The notes beneath the pieces were generated by a model. The model worked only from the letters and a program-made list of their open reading frames with translations. It searched no databases and had not been told where the DNA came from. The position numbers were made by a program, and so were the translations under genes. A stretch of DNA of 64,000 bases from Saxidomus purpurata (Eukaryota > Mollusca > Bivalvia > Venerida > Veneridae), in contig JAFMSR010000019.1 of NCBI GenBank assembly GCA_022818135.1, forward strand, positions 27,712,770 through 27,776,769, in the 5' to 3' direction. This document shows, piece after piece, positions 24,273-36,486 of this stretch. The number at the start of each line of letters is the position of its first letter. Position 1 is the first letter of the stretch.

Positions 24273-26770
24273 CTGAAAAAGGAAAATAAACTATATCCAT
24301 AGGCACGCATACCCATACTTAGGCTACAATTCAAGGTTTTAGAAGAAAAAAACATGCACTTCGGCCTTGACCTTGAAGGCGGGGCTATTTTCTTGTACAA
24401 AACGCATCGTCTTGTTATAATGTCAGATATCTATAGTTTACGAGATAATGATTCGCTGAAAATTAGGTAAAAATGGGCCATATTTTTTGTAAGAATTAGT
24501 GAATCAGATTTAGTTAATCGATATTATAACGAAACTGTAACTTGACCTGTATTTTATAATCACATACTTACATGTAAAATCTGAATCAAAGTCCTGCAAC
24601 CTTTCAAAAGTTATTGATCGGAAACCTTTATTTCGCTAAAATTAAAGTCGAAAAAAGAGGGGGGAGGCATAATTACTGTAAAAATTCGTAGATTGAACTG
24701 AAATCGAACTTTACCTGTTATTTTATGATAAAAAAAACTACAATGTCATATAAAATCTTGATAAAATTAATGCAACGTTTCAAAAGTTATTGATTAGAAA
24801 CAACTATATTGCTGACATTTAAGTCGAAAAGGGGCTATAACTCCTGTTATAATTCGTAGATTGTAACTGAAATCTACATGTAAAATCTGGATAAAATCTA
24901 TGTAACTTTTCAAAAGTTGTTGATCGGAAACCACCAATTTGCTAAAATTTAAGTCGAATAGGGAACATAACTCCTGTAACTATTCGTTAATAGTAACCAA
25001 AATCGAACTTGACCTACATGTTAAATCTGAATTATATCCACACAATCTTTCAAAAGTTATTGATCAGAAACGAATATTTTGCACGGACGCACGAACAGAC
25101 GCACGGACAGGGCTAACACTTTTTGGTGGGGGCGCATACTTTTAAATGAAACTAATGAATGTAAAAGTACACTTTAGTCACTCCTGCGTGAGCTGGTTAT
25201 TCTTACCAATAAAGACACTAATTGCTACATAACAAGATTCATACGCGATGAAAAGTAGTGCGATAAATGCAAATATCAATACTAAATTTTTGAAGACGCA
25301 GATCATTTTGATTACACAAGGACCGAATCAACATCTGCCTTAAAGTGCATATTATTTATTAATGCAGAAAGGCGCGGCGATATGCCTGAAAGATAACATG
25401 GAAATCACAACGCAATACAGAGTCCAGGGAAGATCAAAAGTTATAAGTTACTCAAATTGAGTATAAATAAATCTTAAAAAGCAACACAAAAGGAAAACAA
25501 AAGATGAAATGAAAATGCAAACAAACACCATAAATGCATCGGTAATATCACCTCAGTAAACATAGATACTTTAGTAAAACAATTAAATAAAACTTAATGG
25601 AAAGAACTCCTCCAAATCTAAACTAGACCTATCACTAAATGCGATTAATACCCCCGAAAGACGGCTTTATAAACTGAGGAAGTTCGTAGTAACAGAATAC
25701 CTTGCAAAAAAACCCACTAGAAACGAGATGTTGTTCTTGGCAATAACTCTGTAATTCGTCAAGATAGAGTTATGGTTCTTGTACACTGCACTTTCTCTCA
25801 TTGTGCTGGACCATTGTATGTAGTTGTATTGAATTCCAACCAGTCGTTTTCAAGTTATGCTCCGGACAAGGAAAAGTAACAAAGGGCAATAAATATGTAA
25901 TTAGTCGAGATGGAGTTATGGTTCTTGTGCACTGCACTTCCTTTAATTGTGCTTGGCCATTGTTTGAAGTTGTATTGAATTCAAACCAGTAGTTTTCAAG
26001 TGATGTTCCAGACAAAGCAAAGTAACACAGGGCAATAACTCTGTTATGAGTCGAGATAGAGTTATGGTTCCTGTGCACTGCTCTTCCTCTCAATGTGCTA
26101 GACCATTGTATAAAGTTGTATTGAATTCCAATGCTCCGGACAAGGAAAAGTAACAAAAGGCAATAACTCTGTAATTAGTCAAGATATAGTTATGGTTCTT
26201 GTGCACTGCACTTTCTCTTAATGTGCTTGAACATTGTATGAAGTTGTATTGAATTCCAACCAGTAGTTTTCAAGTTATGCTCCGGACAAGGAAAATGCAA
26301 TGGACCGCCCGCCCGCCCGCCCGACGAACCACCGGGTGACTCCTTCGTTTCGGGGGTATAAATATTCAACCAAAATAAGCAGTAATAACCGGTACAATTA
26401 GCGAAATAGTGCCTTATGTATAAATACGTTAATTCTACATTGCCCCTCCATTTCCTGCTTCGTGGCTGAATCCATTTAAAGTGAGTCTCGAGAGCGATTA
26501 ATGTTTTAAGAACAACTTCTTTTGCAATCCAAAATACAGAGTAAGGAGTATCAAAAGATAGGAATATGTAAAAAAAGTTAAATACACATTGGTCAAAAGT
26601 TCAAAACCTACATAACATACTTGCAAACGTTCAAAACATACATAACATACTTGCAATCGTTCAAAACCTGCACACTTACTTTCAATGGTGCTTAGTGTTT
26701 CTTGTATAAAGTGATTCTCCGACGACGTCTCTATCTCAACTAATGTTGCCCCTTCATTTATGCAGAAATC
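24061..26770 (-). CDS. Second C-type lectin, last two exons (5' part not found)
   Basis: Two minus-strand exons, 26770-26680 and 24272-24061, join in phase 1 and encode the C-terminal two thirds of a C-type lectin domain. The first gives CINEGATLVEIETSSENHF. The second gives NPNHWIGMTDSEQEGVWVW, YLDWGRDQPYNG, CGAIMESFEYEW, DEPC and a final LCEKV before TAA. A QPYN tetrapeptide occupies the place of the EPN/QPD sugar motif, so the binding specificity is not predictable. Exon lengths and phases copy those of lectin 1. The exons with the signal peptide and the start of the domain were not recognised upstream of 26770, so the gene is listed as partial. The intron (24273-26679) is full of tandem repeats. 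It is tail to tail with lectin 1. Confidence 0.75.
24370..25140. repeat. Degenerate ~150-170-bp tandem repeats
   Basis: Phrases TTTCAAAAGTTATTGAT, TTTAAGTCGAAAAGGGGC and ATTCGTAGATTGTAACTGAA recur about four times. The array ends in GCACGGACGCACGAACAGAC followed by GGTGGGGGCGCATAC, the same style of terminus as the array at 5683-6778. It lies in the lectin 2 intron. Confidence 0.65.
25207..25306 (-). CDS. Possible orphan first exon with signal anchor
   Basis: On the minus strand an ATG at 25306 opens a 33-codon frame (MICVFKNLVLIFAFIALLFI followed by AYESCYVAISVF) that ends at ATTG|GTAAGA in phase 1. That phase fits the acceptor of the lectin 2 last exon. It is strongly hydrophobic, as a signal peptide or membrane anchor would be. 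It may be an alternative first exon or a coincidence; a lectin domain made only from the last exon would be incomplete. Confidence 0.3.
25740..26290. repeat. ~130-150-bp tandem repeat, four units
   Basis: Units begin at about 25741, 25888, 26031 and 26161 with CAATAACTCTGTAATTAGTC and continue with GTGCACTGCACTTTCTCT and TTGTATTGAATTCCAACCAG. The array ends with GACCGCCCGCCCGCCCGCCC. It is intronic in lectin 2. Confidence 0.85.
26445..26530 (+). mobile_element. SINE 3' fragment, family C
   Basis: GAATCCATTTAAAGTGAGTC and TCGAGAGCGATTAATG match the tail of the SINE at 38822-39033. No tRNA head is present. Confidence 0.5.
26680..26770 (-). CDS. Lectin 2 penultimate exon
   Basis: A 91-bp exon, phase 0 to 1, between ATATTTTCAG and GTAAGT. 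It encodes DFCINEGATLVEIETSSENH followed by FIQETLSTIE. Confidence 0.8.
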
Positions 26771-26774
26771 CTGA

Positions 26775-28340
26775 AAATATTAAGCCTACTGTATTGTGAA
26801 CCTACTGTATTGAGTGGTACTTTTAACTCGTCCTAAGGTCCAATTCTTTATTATTTTATTGACCCTGTATGTTTGTTCTGCCTATCAACAACTGTCTCTA
26901 GCGACACTTTATCTTAATTTTCATCAAACTTTTCTTGCAGCAACATGCTTCTGACTTTGGAAAGATTTAATTTTAATTGTTCTTAACTGACGCGGCCGGA
27001 CAACAACTTCGCGTACCTCCTGTAACAATATGCACTGGATTTCTTCTGGCTTTGATATTTATTTGAGGTTCCTTGACCTTTGATTTACAACCAATGATCG
27101 ATGAAACTAATGTAAGATTATATAAAACAAAGAGACATCATAGTGTATGGAACGCCAGGTAATGCGTATTTTGTGCAAAAGCTACGAAATTTAATATTGA
27201 CTATGTTTAAACATGAATAACTTGTGAACTGATGTATGGAAATGTCAAAACATATACTGAAGACATTGCCACACGTGCATGTTATGACATAACCATTACA
27301 TATAACAGAATGTTTGTAATAATATAAAAATAATACGCAAATAAGGCAGCCCTTGCGTTCCATAGTAGTAGATAGACTAGCCTCGTATTGGAGCATTTTC
27401 GTTGTATCGTCAATTGGAGCCTGAATCGTTGTATTTTTAAATGGGTAAGTTTTGCCTATAAAAATAGCATATCGGTAAAGTGTTGGTACGTGCTTACGAT
27501 ATTTGTCCCAAAGTTACATGCCAGTGCAAATCTTTTATGCTAAACACCTTAACTTCAATAATTTTGAGCAAAATCCATGCATTTTGGGTGTGTTTTGCAC
27601 TTTTTTCCGTTGAATCCTCTGCATTCAACTTGCATCACTTTCACACGCATCGATGTCTGAAACAGCCGACTAGCTACGGCCATGCAGGAAAGAAGTGAGC
27701 ATTCCGTAAGAGTATTCGTTTCTTCAGAAGTTGCGATTTACCATATAAAACACACGAATCTGTTATACCGACTTGGGTTTTGTTTACTAAATCAGCCATT
27801 TTTTATTGGAGCCGGTTCGTTACGTTAGTCGGAGCATTATCGTTAAATTGGAGCCAGTGCGTTTTTATGACATCTTAAATATCACACGCTACTGATTTTT
27901 CTGTCGAGTACCGTTTACGTCACAAACGGTGTATTTCCACCGTGCAAAGTGTGCTGTATTATTTTCCTTTTTAAGTGGATTGAAAGCATGAATGATGCGT
28001 TTATGTGTGTAATATCAACGCTTGATGTGTTAGTATCACCTCCGAATTGTGTAAGTATTCATATTTCAATACTTATGAACTAATTAGAGCATTTTGACTG
28101 TGTAATTGGACCCGGAAGTAAAATGTCCTCGAAAGCGAGGAATCATTTTTAGCAATGGTTTGTTGGTAGCAACCAAGTTATGGCTGTCACAAATTTTTTT
28201 ATATATATGCTGCACATTAATTTTATTGTGTATCTTCAAATTGAGTCAACTTTCTCAGTCCAGTACAATTCCTTATGAATTTTCTGACCAGGACACAGAC
28301 TTTTTAGAGGAACTAAACTCGGTTGATATTTTATATCCAG
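26775..28340. other. Region upstream of lectin 2, no exon recognised
   Basis: The missing first exons of lectin 2 would be expected here on the minus strand. No segment with a signal peptide or a tryptophan-containing lectin opening next to good splice sites was found. Confidence 0.4.
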
Positions 28341-29287
28341 AATGTAGGATGGTCCCCGCCGCTACCGCGGTACTTAAGTTTGGTGTCAATTAAGCATAAT
28401 AAAAAGAACTTATCTGTTTAATATTCCTAAACTTGGATAAACTGTTGCATCTTAACTTTCAATTCCTGTAGATATCCAAGTTCAAGTCCATGTGTTTTCG
28501 AAAAAATATCAATGTCAATCCTCCAGGGAGTCCACTCTGCAACCGCGGTAACTCTGTATTGACTATAACATTTGAAGTATTGTGTCCATAAAGGCACACA
28601 AATTTCAACAAATATACGGGAACACTGTTTAATTCTGAAATGTCTAAAAATAGCACTCAGAAATACTTTTTTTTTACCAATTTTGTGGAAAAAACGGTGA
28701 CTTGTTCTTTAGTCAACTTTAAACAGTGAGGGCACCTAAACACAATGCCACCTTTTCAACACCCTAACTTCTTAGCAGTTTTTCAAGTTTGTCAAATGTG
28801 GACAATAACCACAGATCCCCAGGTTACAAATATTTCTGTTTTAAATCCCCAAATTTTAAATATTGTAGATCAAAATTTACTTATTAGGGTGTCAAAATAT
28901 TTGACAGCAAATAGTTTTAGAAACAGATGGCCCTTATTCGCTTCCGTATTTTTTTGTCATTGGCGGGCTATGACGTCATAGCAGACGACCTTGACTTGTA
29001 AAACATGAAATCGGAGGTTTTAGGGGAAATTAGGGCATAAACAATGGCAGACAGGTAAAAACATGTTAAGAAATGGTACATTTTATGAATATTAATGGAA
29101 ACTACCAGTGATGAAGACATTTTTGGTAAATCCACGTGCACGTGAAAAAGCAGCACTTCCGCTTTCAATTTGATGAGGTAAACAGTCGACAGAGGGCGCT
29201 ACGTAAGCAAATTAGTAAATTTTAGGATTACCACGGTAGCATCCCGGACGCGGTAGCAGCGGGGACTACTATACAACTGTTGAACTG

Positions 29288-29877
29288 ATGAAAATGATGA
29301 AAACAGTAAGAGTATGTAGAACATTGTTTTGTTTTGCTCACAGTATTTCAAAGAACACTCTAGACAGGATATCAAAATCATTACATGATACTGGTATTGT
29401 TCCGCGTGAGCACGGTAATAAATTTAAGCCTTCTGCCAACAGTTTGACATTTGCTCAAAGAAATCAAATAAAAAAATTCATCACAGAGTATGCAACTGAA
29501 AATGCTTTGCCTTTGCCTGGGCGTCTTCCCACTGTACCCCAAAAAACTGTTCTTCTTTTACCATCAGACAAAAAAGTAGCAGACATACATAGCCTATACA
29601 ATGATAGTGCTGAAGAAAGTGAGTTTAGAGTAGTCTGTTTGAAAACATTCAGAAACATATGGGCTGAATTGTGCCCTCATATACACATTTCAAAAGTGTC
29701 AGAAATACAGTACTTCCTTCAGCCAGTCTGGAAAACTGACTGAGATTGATAAACAGGAACTGCTTAAACAGTATGCTAACCATATAGATAGTTCACAGGG
29801 TCAAAGGAATCATTATAGGGAACAGACGCAAGAAAGCAAACAAGTCTTTATGCATTCAAATCCAGTTGAAGGTGTGA
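29288..29877 (+). pseudogene. Decayed transposon-type coding fragment
   Basis: Frame 1 (29288-29740) encodes VCRTLFCFAHSISKNTLDRI, ALPLPGRLPTVPQKTVLLLP and FRNIWAELCPHIHISKVS. This layout resembles a family of uncharacterised, transposon-borne proteins that I recall from cnidarians, molluscs and insects; no database check was possible. After KVS the homologous frame shifts: from about 29714 another frame gives FSQSGKLTEIDKQELLKQYA and HYREQTQESKQVF. A CxxC-like pair expected at the break appears as Tyr and Ser. The fragment ends near AAG|GTGTGA. It is most likely dead. Confidence 0.5.
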
Positions 29878-30057
29878 TATATTTCAAAATGAGATGTTTA
29901 TATTTCTGTTATATCTTGAGAAACACTTTTTATTCTGACATATACAGTTAAGGGGAAGGAAAATTTAAGCACATTTTGCTCTATATTTAGTAGAGTTACT
30001 TTTGAAGTTACTAAGATGTTATAATCTATTTATATGTGTACTGGTTAACACTATATA

Positions 30058-33000
30058 CTTGATGAGTACGTCACGAAAAGGTATAATACTTGGGGTATAT
30101 CTTTACATTTGACCCCTCTGCGACCTCCTTTTTAGGTATGCCCAACCTTGACCCATGTGGCCTAGAAAACGGTGATAAAATGAGTTTGCAGTAACATATC
30201 TTCATTTTAAATGCATTTCCTTCGATAAAAATGACTCCTGTACAATCCCTGCAAAGATGGAGAGAAAAAAAAATTACTCGAAAAATGAATTTTACCACAG
30301 GTCCCGACCTGTGGCGATTTGTGGATTTGGGCTGAATTTTTTTTTCTCTAGAACCGGGTCGTGTCATACGTCATTCTTTTTGTCTTGATGAGTACGTCAC
30401 GAAAAGGTATAATACTTGGGGTATATCTTTACATTTGACCCCTCTGCGACCTCCTTTTTAGGTATGCCCAACCTTGACCCATGTGGCCTAGAAAACGGTG
30501 ATAAAATGAGTTTGCAGTAACATATCTTCATTTTAAATGCATTTCCTTCGATAAAAATGACTCCTGTACAATCCCTGCAAAGATGGAGAGAAAAAAAAAT
30601 TACTCGAAAAATGAATTTTACCACAGGTCCCGACCTGTGGCGATTTGTGGATTTGGGCTGAATTTTTTTCTCTCTAGAACCGGGTCGTGTCATACGTCAT
30701 TCTTTTTGTCTTGATGAGTACGTCACGAAAAGGTATAATACTTGGGGTATATCTTTACATTTGACCCCTCTGCGACCTCCTTTTTAGGTATGCCCAACCT
30801 TGACCCATGTGGCCTAGAAAACGGTGATAAAATGAGTTTGCAGTAACATATCTTCATTTTAAATGCATTTCCTTCGATAAAAATGACTCCTGTACAATCC
30901 CTGCAAAGATGGAGAGAAAAAAAAATTACTCGAAAAATGAATTTTACCACAGGTCCCGACCTGTGGCGATTTGTGGATTTGGGCTGAATTTTTTTCTCTC
31001 TAGAACCGGGTCGTGTCATACGTCATTCTTTTTGTCTTGATGAGTACGTCACGAAAAGGTATAATACTTGGGGTATATCTTTACATTTGACCCCTCTGCG
31101 ACCTCCTTTTTAGGTATGCCCAACCTTGACCCATGTGGCCTAGAAAACGGTGATAAAATGAGTTTGCAGTAACATATCTTCATTTTAAATGCATTTCCTT
31201 CGATAAAAATGACTCCTGTACAATCCCTGCAAAGATGGAGAGAAAAAAAAAATTACTCGAAAAATGAATTTTACCACAGGTCCCGACCTGTGGCGATTTG
31301 TGGATTTGGGCTGAATTTTTTTCTCTCTAGAACCGGGTCGTGTCATACGTCATTCTTTTTGTCTTGATGAGTACGTCACGAAAAGGTATAATACTTGGGG
31401 TATATCTTTACATTTGACCCCTCTGCGACCTCCTTTTTAGGTATGCCCAACCTTGACCCATGTGGCCTAGAAAACGGTGATAAAATGAGTTTGCAGTAAC
31501 ATATCTTCATTTTAAATGCATTTCCTTCGATAAAAATGACTCCTGTACAATCCCTGCAAAGATGGAGAGAAAAAAAAATTACTCGAAAAATGAATTTTAC
31601 CACAGGTCCCGACCTGTGGCGATTTGTGGATTTGGGCTGAATTTTTTTTTCTCTAGAACCGGGTCGTGTCATACGTCATTCTTTTTGTCTTGATGAGTAC
31701 GTCACGAAAAGGTATAATACTTGGGGTATATCTTTACATTTGACCCCTCTGCGACCTCCTTTTTAGGTATGCCCAACCTTGACCCATGTGGCCTAGAAAA
31801 CGGTGATAAAATGAGTTTGCAGTAACATATCTTCATTTTAAATGCATTTCCTTCGATAAAAATGACTCCTGTACAATCCCTGCAAAGATGGAGAGAAAAA
31901 AAAATTACTCGAAAAATGAATTTTACCACAGGTCCCGACCTGTGGCGATTTGTGGATTTGGGCTGAATTTTTTTTCTCTAGAACCGGGTCGTGTCATACG
32001 TCATTCTTTTTGTCTTGATGAGTACGTCACGAAAAGGTATAATACTTGGGGTATATCTTTACATTTGACCCCTCTGCGACCTCCTTTTTAGGTATGCCCA
32101 ACCTTGACCCATGTGGCCTAGAAAACGGTGATAAAATGAGTTTGCAGTAACATATCTTCATTTTAAATGCATTTCCTTCGATAAAAATGACTCCTGTACA
32201 ATCCCTGCAAAGATGGAGAGAAAAAAAAAATTACTCGAAAAATGAATTTTACCACAGGTCCCGACCTGTGGCGATTTGTGGATTTGGGCTGAATTTTTTT
32301 TTCTCTAGAACCGGGTCGTGTCATACGTCATTCTTTTTGTCTTGATGAGTACGTCACGAAAAGGTATAATACTTGGGGTATATCTTTACATTTGACCCCT
32401 CTGCGACCTCCTTTTTAGGTATGCCCAACCTTGACCCATGTGGCCTAGAAAACGGTGATAAAATGAGTTTGCAGTAACATATCTTCATTTTAAATGCATT
32501 TCCTTCGATAAAAATGACTCCTGTACAATCCCTGCAAAGATGGAGAGAAAAAAAAAATTACTCGAAAAATGAATTTTACCACAGGTCCCGACCTGTGGCG
32601 ATTTGTGGATTTGGGCTGAATTTTTTTTTCTCTAGAACCGGGTCGTGTCATACGTCATTCTTTTTGTCTTGATGAGTACGTCACGAAAAGGTATAATACT
32701 TGGGGTATATCTTTACATTTGACCCCTCTGCGACCTCCTTTTTAGGTATGCCCAACCTTGACCCATGTGGCCTAGAAAACGGTGATAAAATGAGTTTGCA
32801 GTAACATATCTTCATTTTAAATGCATTTCCTTCGATAAAAATGACTCCTGTACAATCCCTGCAAAGATGGAGAGAAAAAAAAATTACTCGAAAAATGAAT
32901 TTTACCACAGGTCCCGACCTGTGGCGATTTGTGGATTTGGGCTGAATTTTTTTTCTCTAGAACCGGGTCGTGTCATACGTCATTCTTTTTGTCTTGATGA

Positions 33001-36000
33001 GTACGTCACGAAAAGGTATAATACTTGGGGTATATCTTTACATTTGACCCCTCTGCGACCTCCTTTTTAGGTATGCCCAACCTTGACCCATGTGGCCTAG
33101 AAAACGGTGATAAAATGAGTTTGCAGTAACATATCTTCATTTTAAATGCATTTCCTTCGATAAAAATGACTCCTGTACAATCCCTGCAAAGATGGAGAGA
33201 AAAAAAAATTACTCGAAAAATGAATTTTACCACAGGTCCCGACCTGTGGCGATTTGTGGATTTGGGCTGAATTTTTTTTTCTCTAGAACCGGGTCGTGTC
33301 ATACGTCATTCTTTTTGTCTTGATGAGTACGTCACGAAAAGGTATAATACTTGGGGTATATCTTTACATTTGACCCCTCTGCGACCTCCTTTTTAGGTAT
33401 GCCCAACCTTGACCCATGTGGCCTAGAAAACGGTGATAAAATGAGTTTGCAGTAACATATCTTCATTTTAAATGCATTTCCTTCGATAAAAATGACTCCT
33501 GTACAATCCCTGCAAAGATGGAGAGAAAAAAAAATTACTCGAAAAATGAATTTTACCACAGGTCCCGACCTGTGGCGATTTGTGGATTTGGGCTGAATTT
33601 TTTTTTCTCTAGAACCGGGTCGTGTCATACGTCATTCTTTTTGTCTTGATGAGTACGTCACGAAAAGGTATAATACTTGGGGTATATCTTTACATTTGAC
33701 CCCTCTGCGACCTCCTTTTTAGGTATGCCCAACCTTGACCCATGTGGCCTAGAAAACGGTGATAAAATGAGTTTGCAGTAACATATCTTCATTTTAAATG
33801 CATTTCCTTCGATAAAAATGACTCCTGTACAATCCCTGCAAAGATGGAGAGAAAAAAAAATTACTCGAAAAATGAATTTTACCACAGGTCCCGACCTGTG
33901 GCGATTTGTGGATTTGGGCTGAATTTTTTTTTCTCTAGAACCGGGTCGTGTCATACGTCATTCTTTTTGTCTTGATGAGTACGTCACGAAAAGGTATAAT
34001 ACTTGGGGTATATCTTTACATTTGACCCCTCTGCGACCTCCTTTTTAGGTATGCCCAACCTTGACCCATGTGGCCTAGAAAACGGTGATAAAATGAGTTT
34101 GCAGTAACATATCTTCATTTTAAATGCATTTCCTTCGATAAAAATGACTCCTGTACAATCCCTGCAAAGATGGAGAGAAAAAAAAATTACTCGAAAAATG
34201 AATTTTACCACAGGTCCCGACCTGTGGCGATTTGTGGATTTGGGCTGAATTTTTTTTCTCTAGAACCGGGTCGTGTCATACGTCATTCTTTTTGTCTTGA
34301 TGAGTACGTCACGAAAAGGTATAATACTTGGGGTATATCTTTACATTTGACCCCTCTGCGACCTCCTTTTTAGGTATGCCCAACCTTGACCCATGTGGCC
34401 TAGAAAACGGTGATAAAATGAGTTTGCAGTAACATATCTTCATTTTAAATGCATTTCCTTCGATAAAAATGACTCCTGTACAATCCCTGCAAAGATGGAG
34501 AGAAAAAAAAATTACTCGAAAAATGAATTTTACCACAGGTCCCGACCTGTGGCGATTTGTGGATTTGGGCTGAATTTTTTTTTCTAGAACCGGGTCGTGT
34601 CATACGTCATTCTTTTTGTCTTGATGAGTACGTCACGAAAAGGTATAATACTTGGGGTATATCTTTACATTTGACCCCTCTGCGACCTCCTTTTTAGGTA
34701 TGCCCAACCTTGACCCATGTGGCCTAGAAAACGGTGATAAAATGAGTTTGCAGTAACATATCTTCATTTTAAATGCATTTCCTTCGATAAAAATGACTCC
34801 TGTACAATCCCTGCAAAGATGGAGAGAAAAAAAATTACTCGAAAAATGAATTTTACCACAGGTCCCGACCTGTGGCGATTTGTGGATTTGGGCTGAATTT
34901 TTTTTTCTCTAGAACCGGGTCGTGTCATACGTCATTCTTTTTGTCTTGATGAGTACGTCACGAAAAGGTATAATACTTGGGGTATATCTTTACATTTGAC
35001 CCCTCTGCGACCTCCTTTTTAGGTATGCCCAACCTTGACCCATGTGGCCTAGAAAACGGTGATAAAATGAGTTTGCAGTAACATATCTTCATTTTAAATG
35101 CATTTCCTTCGATAAAAATGACTCCTGTACAATCCCTGCAAAGATGGAGAGAAAAAAAAATTACTCGAAAAATGAATTTTACCACAGGTCCCGACCTGTG
35201 GCGATTTGTGGATTTGGGCTGAATTTTTTTTCTCTAGAACCGGGTCGTGTCATACGTCATTCTTTTTGTCTTGATGAGTACGTCACGAAAAGGTATAATA
35301 CTTGGGGTATATCTTTACATTTGACCCCTCTGCGACCTCCTTTTTAGGTATGCCCAACCTTGACCCATGTGGCCTAGAAAACGGTGATAAAATGAGTTTG
35401 CAGTAACATATCTTCATTTTAAATGCATTTCCTTCGATAAAAATGACTCCTGTACAATCCCTGCAAAGATGGAGAGAAAAAAAAATTACTCGAAAAATGA
35501 ATTTTACCACAGGTCCCGACCTGTGGCGATTTGTGGATTTGGGCTGAATTTTTTTTTCTCTAGAACCGGGTCGTGTCATACGTCATTCTTTTTGTCTTGA
35601 TGAGTACGTCACGAAAAGGTATAATACTTGGGGTATATCTTTACATTTGACCCCTCTGCGACCTCCTTTTTAGGTATGCCCAACCTTGACCCATGTGGCC
35701 TAGAAAACGGTGATAAAATGAGTTTGCAGTAACATATCTTCATTTTAAATGCATTTCCTTCGATAAAAATGACTCCTGTACAATCCCTGCAAAGATGGAG
35801 AGAAAAAAAAATTACTCGAAAAATGAATTTTACCACAGGTCCCGACCTGTGGCGATTTGTGGATTTGGGCTGAATTTTTTTTTCTCTAGAACCGGGTCGT
35901 GTCATACGTCATTCTTTTTGTCTTGATGAGTACGTCACGAAAAGGTATAATACTTGGGGTATATCTTTACATTTGACCCCTCTGCGACCTCCTTTTTAGG

Positions 36001-36486
36001 TATGCCCAACCTTGACCCATGTGGCCTAGAAAACGGTGATAAAATGAGTTTGCAGTAACATATCTTCATTTTAAATGCATTTCCTTCGATAAAAATGACT
36101 CCTGTACAATCCCTGCAAAGATGGAGAGAAAAAAAAATTACTCGAAAAATGAATTTTACCACAGGTCCCGACCTGTGGCGATTTGTGGATTTGGGCTGAA
36201 TTTTTTTTTCTCTAGAACCGGGTCGTGTCATACGTCATTCTTTTTGTCTTGATGAGTACGTCACGAAAAGGTATAATACTTGGGGTATATCTTTACATTT
36301 GACCCCTCTGCGACCTCCTTTTTAGGTATGCCCAACCTTGACCCATGTGGCCTAGAAAACGGTGATAAAATGAGTTTGCAGTAACATATCTTCATTTTAA
36401 ATGCATTTCCTTCGATAAAAATGACTCCTGTACAATCCCTGCAAAGATGGAGAGAAAAAAAAATTACTCGAAAAATGAATTTTACC
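30058..36486. repeat. 326-bp satellite array, 19 full copies plus one partial
   Basis: Copies begin with CTTGATGAGTACGTCACG at 30058, 30384 and so on to 36248. Unit length varies only from 324 to 327 bp, mainly through A-run and T-run length. Each unit contains GTATAATACTTGGGGTATAT, a perfect 20-bp palindrome CCACAGGTCCCGACCTGTGG (30295-30314 in copy 1), and two TACGTCA motifs about 26 bp apart across the unit junction. The short open frames seen in each copy are by-products of the repeat. The array runs into the assembly gap, so its true length is unknown. Confidence 0.97.

Noticed and set aside
25770..26156. 128-residue minus-strand open frame
   Set aside because: It translates the 130-150-bp tandem repeat and has no independent support.
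28106..28393. 95-residue plus-strand open frame with a hydrophobic stretch
   Set aside because: There is no recognisable domain and no splice or transcript support. It starts in AT-rich sequence and was not accepted as a gene.
30071..36231. Repeated 98-, 75- and 67-residue open frames in the satellite
   Set aside because: They are identical in each unit, appear on both strands, and come and go with T-run length. This is a consequence of the repeat, not a protein family.
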